Below, piece by piece: positions 48,482 to 55,996 of a DNA stretch of 64,000 nt; within the stretch, counting starts at the first letter, position 1, and the number at the start of each line of letters is the position of its first letter. Origin of the DNA: Pyramidobacter porci. GTDB taxonomy: Bacteria > Synergistota > Synergistia > Synergistales > Dethiosulfovibrionaceae. The stretch spans positions 1 to 64,000 of the forward strand of contig NZ_VUNH01000006.1 in the NCBI RefSeq assembly GCF_009695745.1, given 5' to 3'. The notes under the pieces are model-generated. The model was not told where the DNA came from. It saw only the letters and a list, made by a program, of their open reading frames with translations, and did no database searches. The translations under genes were made by a program, and so were the position numbers.

Positions 48482-48717
48482 GTGAATCAGTCCCTCCTGC
48501 CTCTTGAGAATGGATTTTATGCAGATTGTTCGGGAAGAATGGTGCGGCCGGGAATAAAGGCCCCACTGCTTATAATAAAATACCACAAATACCGCCTTTT
48601 TTCCAGCATCGGACTGAAGCGACGGCGATCTCTCCGAAGCCCGCGGGGGAAAAAGGAGCTCGCGAGGAATGGTTGTCGGAATTGCCGTAACAGTGAAAAT
48701 TTATTTCAATTCCGCTC

Positions 48718-48745
48718 TTGACAGACGGGAAACTACGGTTATAAT
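48718..48745 (+). promoter_or_regulatory. Promoter of the T-box-lysA transcript
   Basis: Perfect -35 TTGACA (48718-48723), 16-nt spacer, perfect -10 TATAAT (48740-48745). Together with the leader it fills the 48482-49182 gap. Confidence 0.85.
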
Positions 48746-48825
48746 TTTCACCAACAGATGAATATGGATAAAGGCGATGAACCGGATCCCGTCGATTCGT
48801 CATTTTCACGGCGCCAGAGAGGAGA

Positions 48826-49036
48826 TTCCACAGGCTGGAAGAATTTCCGCGTGAAAGAATCTGACGGGCAAGGCCCGGGGAGCTGGAATTGAAAAAGCGC
48901 GCCTGGCGCCGGAGTAAATTTCCCGGATTGACCCTCGTGATCGGGTCCGAGCGGGATGCAGCGATGCGTCCAAGCAGGGTGGTACCGCGAGACTGATCTC
49001 AGACTCGTCCCTACAGCGTGGGGGCGAGTCTTTTTG
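48826..49036 (+). promoter_or_regulatory. T-box riboswitch with first antiterminator/terminator module
   Basis: The T-box sequence AAGCAGGGTGGTACCGCG is at 48972-48989; its GGTACC-type bulge pairs with the acceptor end of uncharged tRNA. The terminator AGACTCGTCCC/GGGGGCGAGTCT with five T is at 49001-49036. Upstream DNA from about 48826 would form stem I. Because lysA follows, the specifier should be a lysine codon; an AAA is present near 48915 but I could not fold stem I well enough to assign it. Confidence 0.9.
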
Positions 49037-49077
49037 CTTCCCGCGCTGTCACGGTCCTCCCGGCGGGACGGCTGCGT

Positions 49078-49160
49078 TCAAGCAGGGTGGTACCGCGTGC
49101 CGAAAATGTGAAGCGCGTCCCTGTGTATTTGCGAAGAATACACGGGGACGCGCTTTTTTG
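49078..49160 (+). promoter_or_regulatory. Second, tandem T-box antiterminator/terminator module
   Basis: An identical T-box sequence AAGCAGGGTGGTACCGCG at 49081-49098 is followed by its own terminator (AGCGCGTCCC-TGTGTATT with AATACACGGGGACGCGCT, then six T, to 49160). Only about 42 nt separate it from the first terminator, too few for a second stem I. The second module differs completely from the first in its terminator sequence. Confidence 0.85.
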
Positions 49161-49182
49161 TGAACTTTTCCGAAGGGATGGG

Positions 49183-50442
49183 ATGGCAATGAATCATCTG
49201 ATCTGGGGTGGCTGCGACACAGTGACGCTGGCAAAACAATACGGCACGCCGCTGTACGTGATGGACGAAGCGATGCTGCGCGACCGTTGCAGAAGGCTGC
49301 GCGCCGCGGTGGCGGGACGGAACGCGCGCGTCTGCTACGCCGGCAAAGCTTTTTTGAACGTCGCCATGGCGCGTCTGGTCGACGAAGAGGGGCTGTGCCT
49401 CGACACGGTGTCGTTGGGCGAGTTCCACGTCGCCTGCGCGGCGGGCTTCCCGATGGAGCGCGTGACGCTGCACGGCAACGCCAAGACGGAGGCGTTCCTC
49501 GCCGCCGGGCTGGAAAAGCGCGTCGGCACGGTGGCGGTTGACAGCGAGGACGAGCTGGCATTGCTGGCGAGCCTCTGCGCGAAACGCGGCCTCCGGCAGA
49601 AGATCCTGCTCCGCCTCAGCCCCGGCATCGAGGCGCATACGCACCGTTTCATCCAGACGGCGCAGAAGGACTGCAAGTTCGGCGTGCCTCTGGCGCATCT
49701 GGAACGCGCCGTGCGCTTCGCCCTCGGCGCGCCGGGGCTCGACCTGGCGGGGCTGCACGTCCACGTCGGCAGCCAGATCCGCGACGTCGAGACCTACCTG
49801 CTGACGGCGGACCGCATGACGGAGATCATGCGCAGCCTGCGCGAGGCGACGGGCTTTGCGGCGCGCGAGCTCGACCTCGGCGGCGGCTTCGGCATTCCCG
49901 AGCGTCCCGGCGCGGCCGGGGCGCCGGCGGAACGTTTTGTCGCCGCCATCCTCGACCGCGTCGACGCGCGCTGCGCCGAACTGGGGCTGCCCCGTCCCGA
50001 AGTCGCTTTCGAACCCGGGAGATGGGTGGCGGGTGAAGCGGGAATTACGCTCTACACGGTGCAGGGCGTCAAGGAGATCCCCGGCGTGCGCACCTACGTG
50101 GCGGTGGACGGCGGCATGACGGACAATCCGCGCCCGCAGCTTTACCAGGCGGAGTACGGAGTGCGCCTGGCCAACGACACGGATCGCCCCGCGGGCCGCC
50201 GCGCCGCGATCGCCGGGCCGTGCTGCGAGACGGGCGACGTGTTGACGCTCGACACGCCGGTGCCGGAACTGCGCCGCGGAGACCTGCTGGCCGTGCCGCT
50301 GACGGGCGCCTACAATTATTCCATGTTCAGCACCTATAACTGCGCCCTGCGCCCCGCCGTGATCTTCGTCCGCGACGGACAGGCCCGCGTGGCGGTGCGC
50401 CGCCAGACGTTCGACGAGCTGCTGTGCGGTCAGCTGGAGTGA
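49183..50442 (+). CDS. lysA: Diaminopimelate decarboxylase
   Basis: A 419-aa fold-type III PLP enzyme that makes lysine from meso-diaminopimelate. The PLP lysine is in RVCYAGKAFLNVAMARLV near 50; further blocks are LHGNAKTEAFL, KFGVPLAHLERAV, GLHVHVGSQIRDVETY, LDLGGGFGIP, FEPGRWVAGEAG and GPCCETGDVLTLD with the C-terminal GAYNYSMFSTYN. ATG 49183 or 49189 are both possible (GGG site upstream); the longer frame would overlap the T-box. Regulated by the tandem T-box. Confidence 0.93.
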   Translation: MAMNHLIWGGCDTVTLAKQYGTPLYVMDEAMLRDRCRRLRAAVAGRNARVCYAGKAFLNVAMARLVDEEGLCLDTVSLGEFHVACAAGFPMERVTLHGNAKTEAFLAAGLEKRVGTVAVDSEDELALLASLCAKRGLRQKILLRLSPGIEAHTHRFIQTAQKDCKFGVPLAHLERAVRFALGAPGLDLAGLHVHVGSQIRDVETYLLTADRMTEIMRSLREATGFAARELDLGGGFGIPERPGAAGAPAERFVAAILDRVDARCAELGLPRPEVAFEPGRWVAGEAGITLYTVQGVKEIPGVRTYVAVDGGMTDNPRPQLYQAEYGVRLANDTDRPAGRRAAIAGPCCETGDVLTLDTPVPELRRGDLLAVPLTGAYNYSMFSTYNCALRPAVIFVRDGQARVAVRRQTFDELLCGQLE

Positions 50443-50524
50443 GCGGGGAATTCGCGGCGGAACGCCGCCGCTGGATCCGATAAAACGGTATGAGCCGATT
50501 TCGATTTTCGAGGAGGTCTTTGTG

Positions 50525-52198
50525 ATGTCTCACCGTCGAATTTCTTGTGTACTTTTCGTCGCGGCCGCTCTCTTTGCGGCGCTTTGCGGAACGGCGTTTG
50601 CCGCCGACGAAGCGGCCTCGCCTCAATTCGGGGTTCTGTCGCTGCTGCCGCCCGTGGTCGCCATCGTGCTCTGTCTGACCACGCACGAGGTCATTCCCTC
50701 GCTGTTCGTCGGCAGCTGGATCGCCGGCACCATGATCAGCGACTGGAATCCGATTTACGGTTTTGGCGCGGCCATCGAGAACATCTGGAACTCGCTCGGT
50801 GATCCGTGGGGCGCCCGCATCTTCATGACGTGCATCGTCATGAGCGGCATGGTCGGCGTCATGCAGGCGGGCGGCGGCGTGCGAGCCGCCGTCAACGCCC
50901 TGTCGCGCAGGATCAGAAGCAGCCGCAGCGCCATGCTTTTCACCGAGCTGGCCGGGATCGTGATTTTTTTTGAGGACTATGTGACCGCCGCCGTGGTCGG
51001 CACGACGATGCGTCCTATTTCCGACAGCTACCGGGTGTCGAAAGAAAAGCTGTCCTACCTCGTGGACAGCACGGCCGCTCCGGTGGCGGCCATCGCCGGC
51101 GTCTCGTCCTGGGTGGCCTATATGGTCGGCCAGATCGGCAAACAGTACGGCGAGCTCGGCATTCAGGGCAGCGCTTACAACACGTATCTTCAGTCTATCC
51201 CGTTCGTGTTCTACAATCTGATCGCTCTTCTGCTGGTGACGCTGGTGGTCCTGAGCAGCCGCGATTTTGGGCCGATGCTGGCCGCCGAGCGCCGCGCCCG
51301 CAGCTCCGGCAAAGTCCTTCGCGACGGCGCCATGCCGTTGACGAGTGCGGCCGGCGATCCCGACCTCGAACCGGCCGAAAACGTGCCCGACCGCGTCGTC
51401 AACTTCGTGCTGCCGGTCGTGTTTCTCGTGGTTTTCATCGTCGGCATGCTGCTGGTCACGGGAGGTTTCCCAAAAGTGGGGCTGAGCGAAGCCATGGCCA
51501 ACTCCGACAGCTCGCTGGCGCTGATCTACGGTTCTTACGCCGCGGCGGTGATGACGCTGGCGCTGTTCCGTCTTCAGCGCGCGGCCAGCCTGAGCCGCCT
51601 GTTCCGCGGCTTTCTCAAGGGCGGCCAGGCGGTCTTCGTCGGTTCGATGATCCTCATCTACGCCTGGGGCATCAGCGCTTCGATCAAATCCGTCGGCACG
51701 GCGGCATATCTCGTCTCGGTCACGAAGGACTTTCTCTCGCCCGCTTGGATCCCGCTGCTGACCTTCCTGACGGGCATGGTCATCTCCTTCTGCACGGGCA
51801 CGTCCTACGGCACGATGGGAATCCTGATGCCTATCGTCGTGCCGCTGCTGGCCAAAGTTTCGGCCGCGGCCGGCATCGACGTGACGACCTACATGCTGCC
51901 CACCGTCGGCGCCGTGTTCGCCGGCGCCGTCTTCGGAGATCACTGCAGTCCCATCAGCGATACGACGATCATGTCGTCCATGTTCTGCGGCGCCGATCAC
52001 ATCGACCACGTCAAGACGCAGCTTCCTTACGCGCTTCTGGCGGGCGTGGGGGCGGCGGCAGGCTATCTCTGCATTGCCCTCGGCCTGAATCACTGGCTGT
52101 CGCTGGCAGTCGGAGCGGCGCTGGTCGCGGCGGCCTTCTTCGCCGTGTCCGGCCGCGTCGATGACTACGTTTCCGCCGGCGGCGAAACGCAGGATTGA
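50525..52198 (+). CDS. nhaC: Na+/H+ antiporter NhaC family protein
   Basis: A 557-aa membrane protein with a signal-like first helix ending FAADEA and about 11 further helices. The NhaC signature GDHCSPISDTTIMSSMFCGADH is near 480, preceded by FCTGTSYGTMGILMPIVVPL. Members exchange Na+ or Li+ for H+, and some exchange organic acids or amino acids. AGGAGG lies 8 nt before ATG 50525. It is 82 bp after lysA without a clear terminator, so it may share the transcript, and a lysine-linked transport role is possible. Confidence 0.85.
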   Translation: MSHRRISCVLFVAAALFAALCGTAFAADEAASPQFGVLSLLPPVVAIVLCLTTHEVIPSLFVGSWIAGTMISDWNPIYGFGAAIENIWNSLGDPWGARIFMTCIVMSGMVGVMQAGGGVRAAVNALSRRIRSSRSAMLFTELAGIVIFFEDYVTAAVVGTTMRPISDSYRVSKEKLSYLVDSTAAPVAAIAGVSSWVAYMVGQIGKQYGELGIQGSAYNTYLQSIPFVFYNLIALLLVTLVVLSSRDFGPMLAAERRARSSGKVLRDGAMPLTSAAGDPDLEPAENVPDRVVNFVLPVVFLVVFIVGMLLVTGGFPKVGLSEAMANSDSSLALIYGSYAAAVMTLALFRLQRAASLSRLFRGFLKGGQAVFVGSMILIYAWGISASIKSVGTAAYLVSVTKDFLSPAWIPLLTFLTGMVISFCTGTSYGTMGILMPIVVPLLAKVSAAAGIDVTTYMLPTVGAVFAGAVFGDHCSPISDTTIMSSMFCGADHIDHVKTQLPYALLAGVGAAAGYLCIALGLNHWLSLAVGAALVAAAFFAVSGRVDDYVSAGGETQD

Positions 52199-52262
52199 AA
52201 TGCGCGGCCCCCCAGGCGGACCGTAGAGATGCAGGAAACTGAATCTGACGAACGAACGATGA

Positions 52263-52278
52263 TGTTCCACGTGGAACA
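52263..52278. other. parS-like ParB-binding palindrome, copy 4
   Basis: Perfect TGTTCCACGTGGAACA with an extra A/T pair on each side (ATGTTCC...GGAACAT), between nhaC and the thioesterase gene. Confidence 0.7.
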
Positions 52279-52282
52279 TTTT

Positions 52283-52322
52283 GCGCGTCCCCCGATGACG
52301 GTTGAGCCATCGGGGGACGCGC
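52283..52322. terminator. Very stable hairpin after parS copy 4
   Basis: GCGCGTCCCCCGATG and CATCGGGGGACGCGC form a perfect 15-bp stem with a 10-nt loop, starting 5 bp after the palindrome. No T-run follows on the plus strand. Confidence 0.65.
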
Positions 52323-52465
52323 TGTCGTCGGAATCTGCTCGGCATCCGTCTTTGGAACCGGCGCGGCGGGCGCGCCGGGATCGCGGCGTGGTAAAATTGT
52401 CGGAAAGGACAATGTCCGTTTGCCGCCGCTTATTTAGAATCGCCCCAGAGAGAGGAAGATAGCCC

Positions 52466-53215
52466 ATGGCCCTGATGTTCACGAAAAAATTTTCGGTCCC
52501 CCGGTCGGAGGTGACGCCCTGCAGCGCGCTGAAACCGTTTCACCTGCTGAACATGTTTCAGGACGCGGCGGACGGCGCCGTCGACGCCATGGATCCGCCG
52601 CCCGACTACTGGCGTTGCGGCTGTGCCTGGATGCTGCACCAGTATTCGATCCGCCTCGACCGGCCGCTGATGAGCGGCGATGCGGGCGCGATCAACACGG
52701 GGCACATGCCGCTGCGCGATCTCTATTCGGTGCGCCGCTTCCGGCTGCTCGACGGGCGGGGAAAGCAGACCGGGCTCGCCGACAGCATGTGGATCTTCGT
52801 CGATCTGGCCTCGCGGCGTCCCGTGCGGTTGAGCCGCCATCTGCCGAGGGTGTTCATGGAAAAGGCCGAGGAGACGCCGTTCGAACCGGTCTTCGTGGCG
52901 CCGAAAAGGCTGGAGCGCGCCGATCGGTCCGTGCGGCTGCACGTGCGCCTCGGCGAGCTGGACGCAAACGGCCACGTCAACAACGCCTATTACCTGAGCT
53001 GGGCTGCCGAGGCCGTGCCGCGCGAGGTCTACATGAGCTGCGGTCTCGTCGGGGCCGACATTCTCTACAAGCATGAAGCCGTCTACGGCATGGACCTGAC
53101 GGTGACGACGCAGCAGGACGGCCTGGACTTCCGTCACGAGATCCGAAGCGACGGCGGCGAGCTGATCGCCCAGTTCTCGACGCGCTGGGCCGAAGTGGGG
53201 AGCGCGCGGCCATGA
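52466..53215 (+). CDS. Acyl-ACP thioesterase family protein
   Basis: A 249-aa double hot-dog protein. The N-terminal half has HLLNMFQDAADGAVDAM and WMLHQYSIRLDRPLMSGD; the C-terminal half has the conserved ELDANGHVNNAYYLSWAAEA. Family members release fatty acids from acyl-ACP and set chain length. AGAGAGGAAG precedes ATG 52466. It overlaps the ROK kinase gene by 4 nt (ATGA). Confidence 0.85.
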   Translation: MALMFTKKFSVPRSEVTPCSALKPFHLLNMFQDAADGAVDAMDPPPDYWRCGCAWMLHQYSIRLDRPLMSGDAGAINTGHMPLRDLYSVRRFRLLDGRGKQTGLADSMWIFVDLASRRPVRLSRHLPRVFMEKAEETPFEPVFVAPKRLERADRSVRLHVRLGELDANGHVNNAYYLSWAAEAVPREVYMSCGLVGADILYKHEAVYGMDLTVTTQQDGLDFRHEIRSDGGELIAQFSTRWAEVGSARP

Positions 53216-54084
53216 TCGCCGCGGCGGATCTTGGCGGTCACACGCTGACGGCCGGGTTGGTCGAAAGCGGGCGCGTGTTGCGCAAAAAGACCGTGCCGAC
53301 GCCGCCGCAGCGCACGCCGGCAGCCGTCTGCGCGGCGCTGGCGGCGCTGCTGGCGGAGCTGGGGGCCGGTGACGCGCCGCTGGTCATGGGCGTGCCGGGC
53401 ATGGTGCTCGACGGCCGGAGCATCGGTTGCTGCCCGAACCTGAACGGCTGGGATGGGCTGACGGACTATGCCCTTGGCGAACTGACCGGGCGCGAAACGT
53501 CCCTCGCCAACGACTGCGACTGCGCGGCGCTGGGCGAGATGCGCGGCGGCGCGGCGCGGGGACTGAAAGACTTCGTCTTCTGCGCGCTGGGCACCGGCGT
53601 GGGCGGTGCCGTGATCGTCGGCGGCCGGCTCGTGCGCGGCCGGCGCGGCCGCACCGGCGAGATCGGTCACTTTCCGCTGCTGGAGGACCGCGGCTGCGGC
53701 TGCGGCGGACGCGGGCACGTGGAAAGCTTCTTTTCCGCCGACGTTCTGGAACGCGCCGGCGAGAAATACGGCTACGGCCGCGACATGAAAAAACTCTGGG
53801 AACAGCGCGAGAACGCCTGGCTGGCCCGTCCTTTCGCCGAGGGACTGCGCGCGCTGGCCTGCGCCTTTACGACGCTGACCCATCTGCTCGACCCCGAGGC
53901 GATCGTCGTCGGCGGCGGCCTGTCGCGTCTCGACGGGCTGCTTGACGATCTGCGCGACTACATGCAGCCGCTGCTGTCGCCCGTGTACCGCCCCGGGCCG
54001 GAGATGCGGCTGGCGCGCCTCGGCGAGGACGCGCCGCTGCTCGGCGCCGAAGCTCTGTGGGCGGAAGTTCACCCCAACGGGTGA
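53212..54084 (+). CDS. ROK family sugar kinase/glucokinase-like
   Basis: A 290-aa ROK protein without a DNA-binding domain, hence a kinase. It has AAADLGGHTLTAGLV (ATP phosphate 1, DxGG), NLNGWDGL, LANDCDCAALGEMRGGAARG (catalytic Asp), CALGTGVGGAVIVGGRLVRG and the GEIGHFPL zinc-linked motif followed by CGCGGRGHVES. In the last, the usual CxCGxxGC ends in His instead of Cys, an altered zinc ligand. It is translationally coupled to the thioesterase, an unexpected pairing. Confidence 0.85.
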   Translation: MIAAADLGGHTLTAGLVESGRVLRKKTVPTPPQRTPAAVCAALAALLAELGAGDAPLVMGVPGMVLDGRSIGCCPNLNGWDGLTDYALGELTGRETSLANDCDCAALGEMRGGAARGLKDFVFCALGTGVGGAVIVGGRLVRGRRGRTGEIGHFPLLEDRGCGCGGRGHVESFFSADVLERAGEKYGYGRDMKKLWEQRENAWLARPFAEGLRALACAFTTLTHLLDPEAIVVGGGLSRLDGLLDDLRDYMQPLLSPVYRPGPEMRLARLGEDAPLLGAEALWAEVHPNG

Positions 54085-54180
54085 TGCGTTTCGATAAAGT
54101 CGGCTTTATGATCGGTTCAGATTGAGGTTCCGCGCCCCGATCCGGAGAAAATGAAACGATCCAAAAGGAGAGATTGATCC

Positions 54181-54990
54181 ATGAAAAAACTCTGTGCTCT
54201 GTGTCTTTCCCTGTGTTCCGTCCTGACGGCCGCGGCCGCCCTTGCCGCCGTGCCGCCCATGCCCCAGCAGGTTCAGCAGCGGTCGGACGGGGTCCTGCCG
54301 CGCGACGGGAAGCTGCCCGAACTGTCCCACGATCACACCGACAAATGTCCGCCGCTTGACAAGGACAAGGTGCACCTCGTCTGCATCCTCGACCGTTCCG
54401 GTTCGATGCAGCACCTCACCGGCGACACCATCGGCGGCTACAACAGCTTCATCGACAAGCAGCGTCAGGAAGCCGCTTCGGCCATGGTCACCACGGTGCT
54501 GTTCGACCACCAGTACGAGATTCTTTACAGCGACAAGCCGATCAAGGACGTGGCGGCGCTCACCGAGAAGGAGTACTTCGCCCGCGGCAGCACGGCGCTG
54601 CTCGACGCGGTGGGGCGCACGGTCCTGCAGGTGGACGGCGACTTCAAGAAAAACGGGACCTGCCCCAAGTCGGAGCTGGTGATCTTCATGATCATGACCG
54701 ACGGGCTGGAAAACTCCAGCCGCGAGTTCAGCCGCGCCGCCGTCAGGAAGCTCGTCTCCGACGCGCAGGAAAAGTACGGCTGGCAGTTCATCTTCATGGG
54801 CGCCAACATCGATTCCGTGGCCGAGGCCGGCTCGCTGGGCATCCGCAAAGAAGCCGCCATGGACTACGCCGCCGATTCCAAGGGCGTGGGGGCCGTCTAC
54901 GAGAGCGCCGGCGAAGCGGTGAAGATGCTTCGCGAGAAAGGGCAGCTCGACGGCAGCTGGAAAAAAGCTCCGGCTCCCGAAAAGAAATAA
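54181..54990 (+). CDS. Exported von Willebrand factor A domain protein
   Basis: A 269-aa protein with a signal peptide (1-23, ending AAALAA). The VWA domain has the MIDAS motif CILDRSGSMQHLTGDTIGGY near 70, a second Thr region ARGSTALLDAVGRTV and the third element MIMTDGLENSSRE. All metal ligands are intact, so metal-dependent protein binding in the periplasm or at the surface is likely. Partner unknown. It has its own AAAAGGAG site and a hairpin afterwards. Confidence 0.85.
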   Translation: MKKLCALCLSLCSVLTAAAALAAVPPMPQQVQQRSDGVLPRDGKLPELSHDHTDKCPPLDKDKVHLVCILDRSGSMQHLTGDTIGGYNSFIDKQRQEAASAMVTTVLFDHQYEILYSDKPIKDVAALTEKEYFARGSTALLDAVGRTVLQVDGDFKKNGTCPKSELVIFMIMTDGLENSSREFSRAAVRKLVSDAQEKYGWQFIFMGANIDSVAEAGSLGIRKEAAMDYAADSKGVGAVYESAGEAVKMLREKGQLDGSWKKAPAPEKK

Positions 54991-55007
54991 CGTCGTGTAG
55001 AATAAGT

Positions 55008-55040
55008 GCCGGAGAACTCTCTCGCGAAGAGTTCTCCGGC
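55008..55040 (+). terminator. Hairpin between the VWA gene and creA
   Basis: GCCGGAGAACTCT pairs perfectly with AGAGTTCTCCGGC around 7 nt; followed by ACGTTTCATT, a weak T tract. Confidence 0.65.
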
Positions 55041-55070
55041 ACGTTTCATTCGAATCGGAGGTGGCCGAAA

Positions 55071-55559
55071 ATGAAAAAGAAAATGATCGTCGCTGTCATC
55101 CTGTGCCTGGCTTTCGCCCTGCCGGGAAGAGGCGCGCCGAAAGAGCGCTGGGAAGTCGGCGAAGTGGACACGGCTTTCAAACTGGTGGGGCCCAATCACA
55201 AAGTCGTCGTCGAAGCGTTCCGCGATCCCGATTTCCCCTCGATCGTGTGCTATGTCTCCTACGCCAAGGCCGGCGGTGTCTCCGGCGCTCTGGGGCTGGC
55301 CGAGGATCCGGCGCGGTTCTCGCTGTCGATCGTGCGGACCGGGCGCGAGCCCATCGTTCCCGATAAACGCCAGAAAAAAGAGACGCAGGTGTTCAAATCC
55401 CGCTCGGCCATTTTCCGAAAGATGAAGGTTGTGCGCTTTTACGACGGCGAGACCGACTGTTTCGTTTATCTCGCCACCTCCACGCTGTTGCTCGACGGCA
55501 GCCCCTTCAACGCCATCGCCGTGATCCCGCTGGCGGGAGAACCGGGAAGCGGAAAGTGA
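55071..55559 (+). CDS. creA: CreA family periplasmic protein
   Basis: A 162-aa protein with a signal peptide (about 1-22) and the CreA pattern: VGEVDTAFKLVGPNHKVVVEAFRDPDFPSIVCYVSYAKAG shortened here to its key blocks EVDTAFKLVGPNHKVVV and CYVSYAKAGG, then GALGLAEDPARFS and ETQVFKSRSAIFRKMKVVRF. Found in many bacteria; function unknown. GGAGG precedes ATG 55071. Confidence 0.88.
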   Translation: MKKKMIVAVILCLAFALPGRGAPKERWEVGEVDTAFKLVGPNHKVVVEAFRDPDFPSIVCYVSYAKAGGVSGALGLAEDPARFSLSIVRTGREPIVPDKRQKKETQVFKSRSAIFRKMKVVRFYDGETDCFVYLATSTLLLDGSPFNAIAVIPLAGEPGSGK

Positions 55560-55596
55560 CGAATCTCCGCCGCTTCGCGACGTGTTTTTCGCTTGC

Positions 55597-55625
55597 TTGA
55601 CAAATACCTAATAGGGGTATATTAT
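55597..55625 (+). promoter_or_regulatory. csoR-copA promoter with CsoR operator
   Basis: Perfect -35 TTGACA (55597-55602), 17-nt spacer, -10 TATTAT (55620-55625). The spacer is filled by the inverted repeat ATACCTAATAGGGGTAT (55604-55620), of the kind bound by CsoR copper sensors (ATACC...GGTAT). Binding there would block RNA polymerase until Cu(I) releases the repressor. Confidence 0.8.
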
Positions 55626-55656
55626 GCACTCATAACGAGTCGGGGGGAAAGAATAC

Positions 55657-55962
55657 ATGGACGAAAAATGCTGCGCGCGCGTTCAGCGTACCAAGGAGCG
55701 CTCGCCCGAAGAGTACCGCAAGCTGATCAACCGCCTCAGCCGCATCGAGGGACAGATCCGCGGCATCAAGGGCATGGTGGAAAAGAGCGCCTATTGTCCG
55801 GAGATCCTGATCCAGTGTTCGGCCGTCACGGCGGCGATGAACGCCTTCAACCGCGAGCTGCTGGCGAACCACATCCGTTCCTGTGTGCTCGACGACATCC
55901 GGGCAGGGCGGGAGGGAACGATCGACGAGCTGCTGGCGACGCTGCAGAAGCTGATGAAGTGA
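55657..55962 (+). CDS. csoR: Copper-sensing repressor CsoR (DUF156 family)
   Basis: A 101-aa all-helical repressor. The Cu(I) ligand set of CsoR is complete: Cys47 (YCPEIL), His72 and Cys76 (NHIRSC). The conserved RLSRIEGQIRGIKGMVE is at 27-43. An extra CC pair lies at residues 5-6. It heads the operon csoR-copA-copZ and its own operator is visible upstream. Confidence 0.9.
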   Translation: MDEKCCARVQRTKERSPEEYRKLINRLSRIEGQIRGIKGMVEKSAYCPEILIQCSAVTAAMNAFNRELLANHIRSCVLDDIRAGREGTIDELLATLQKLMK

Positions 55963-55996
55963 CGGCGATTTTTTTGCAGGAAAAGAGGTTTTCGCG

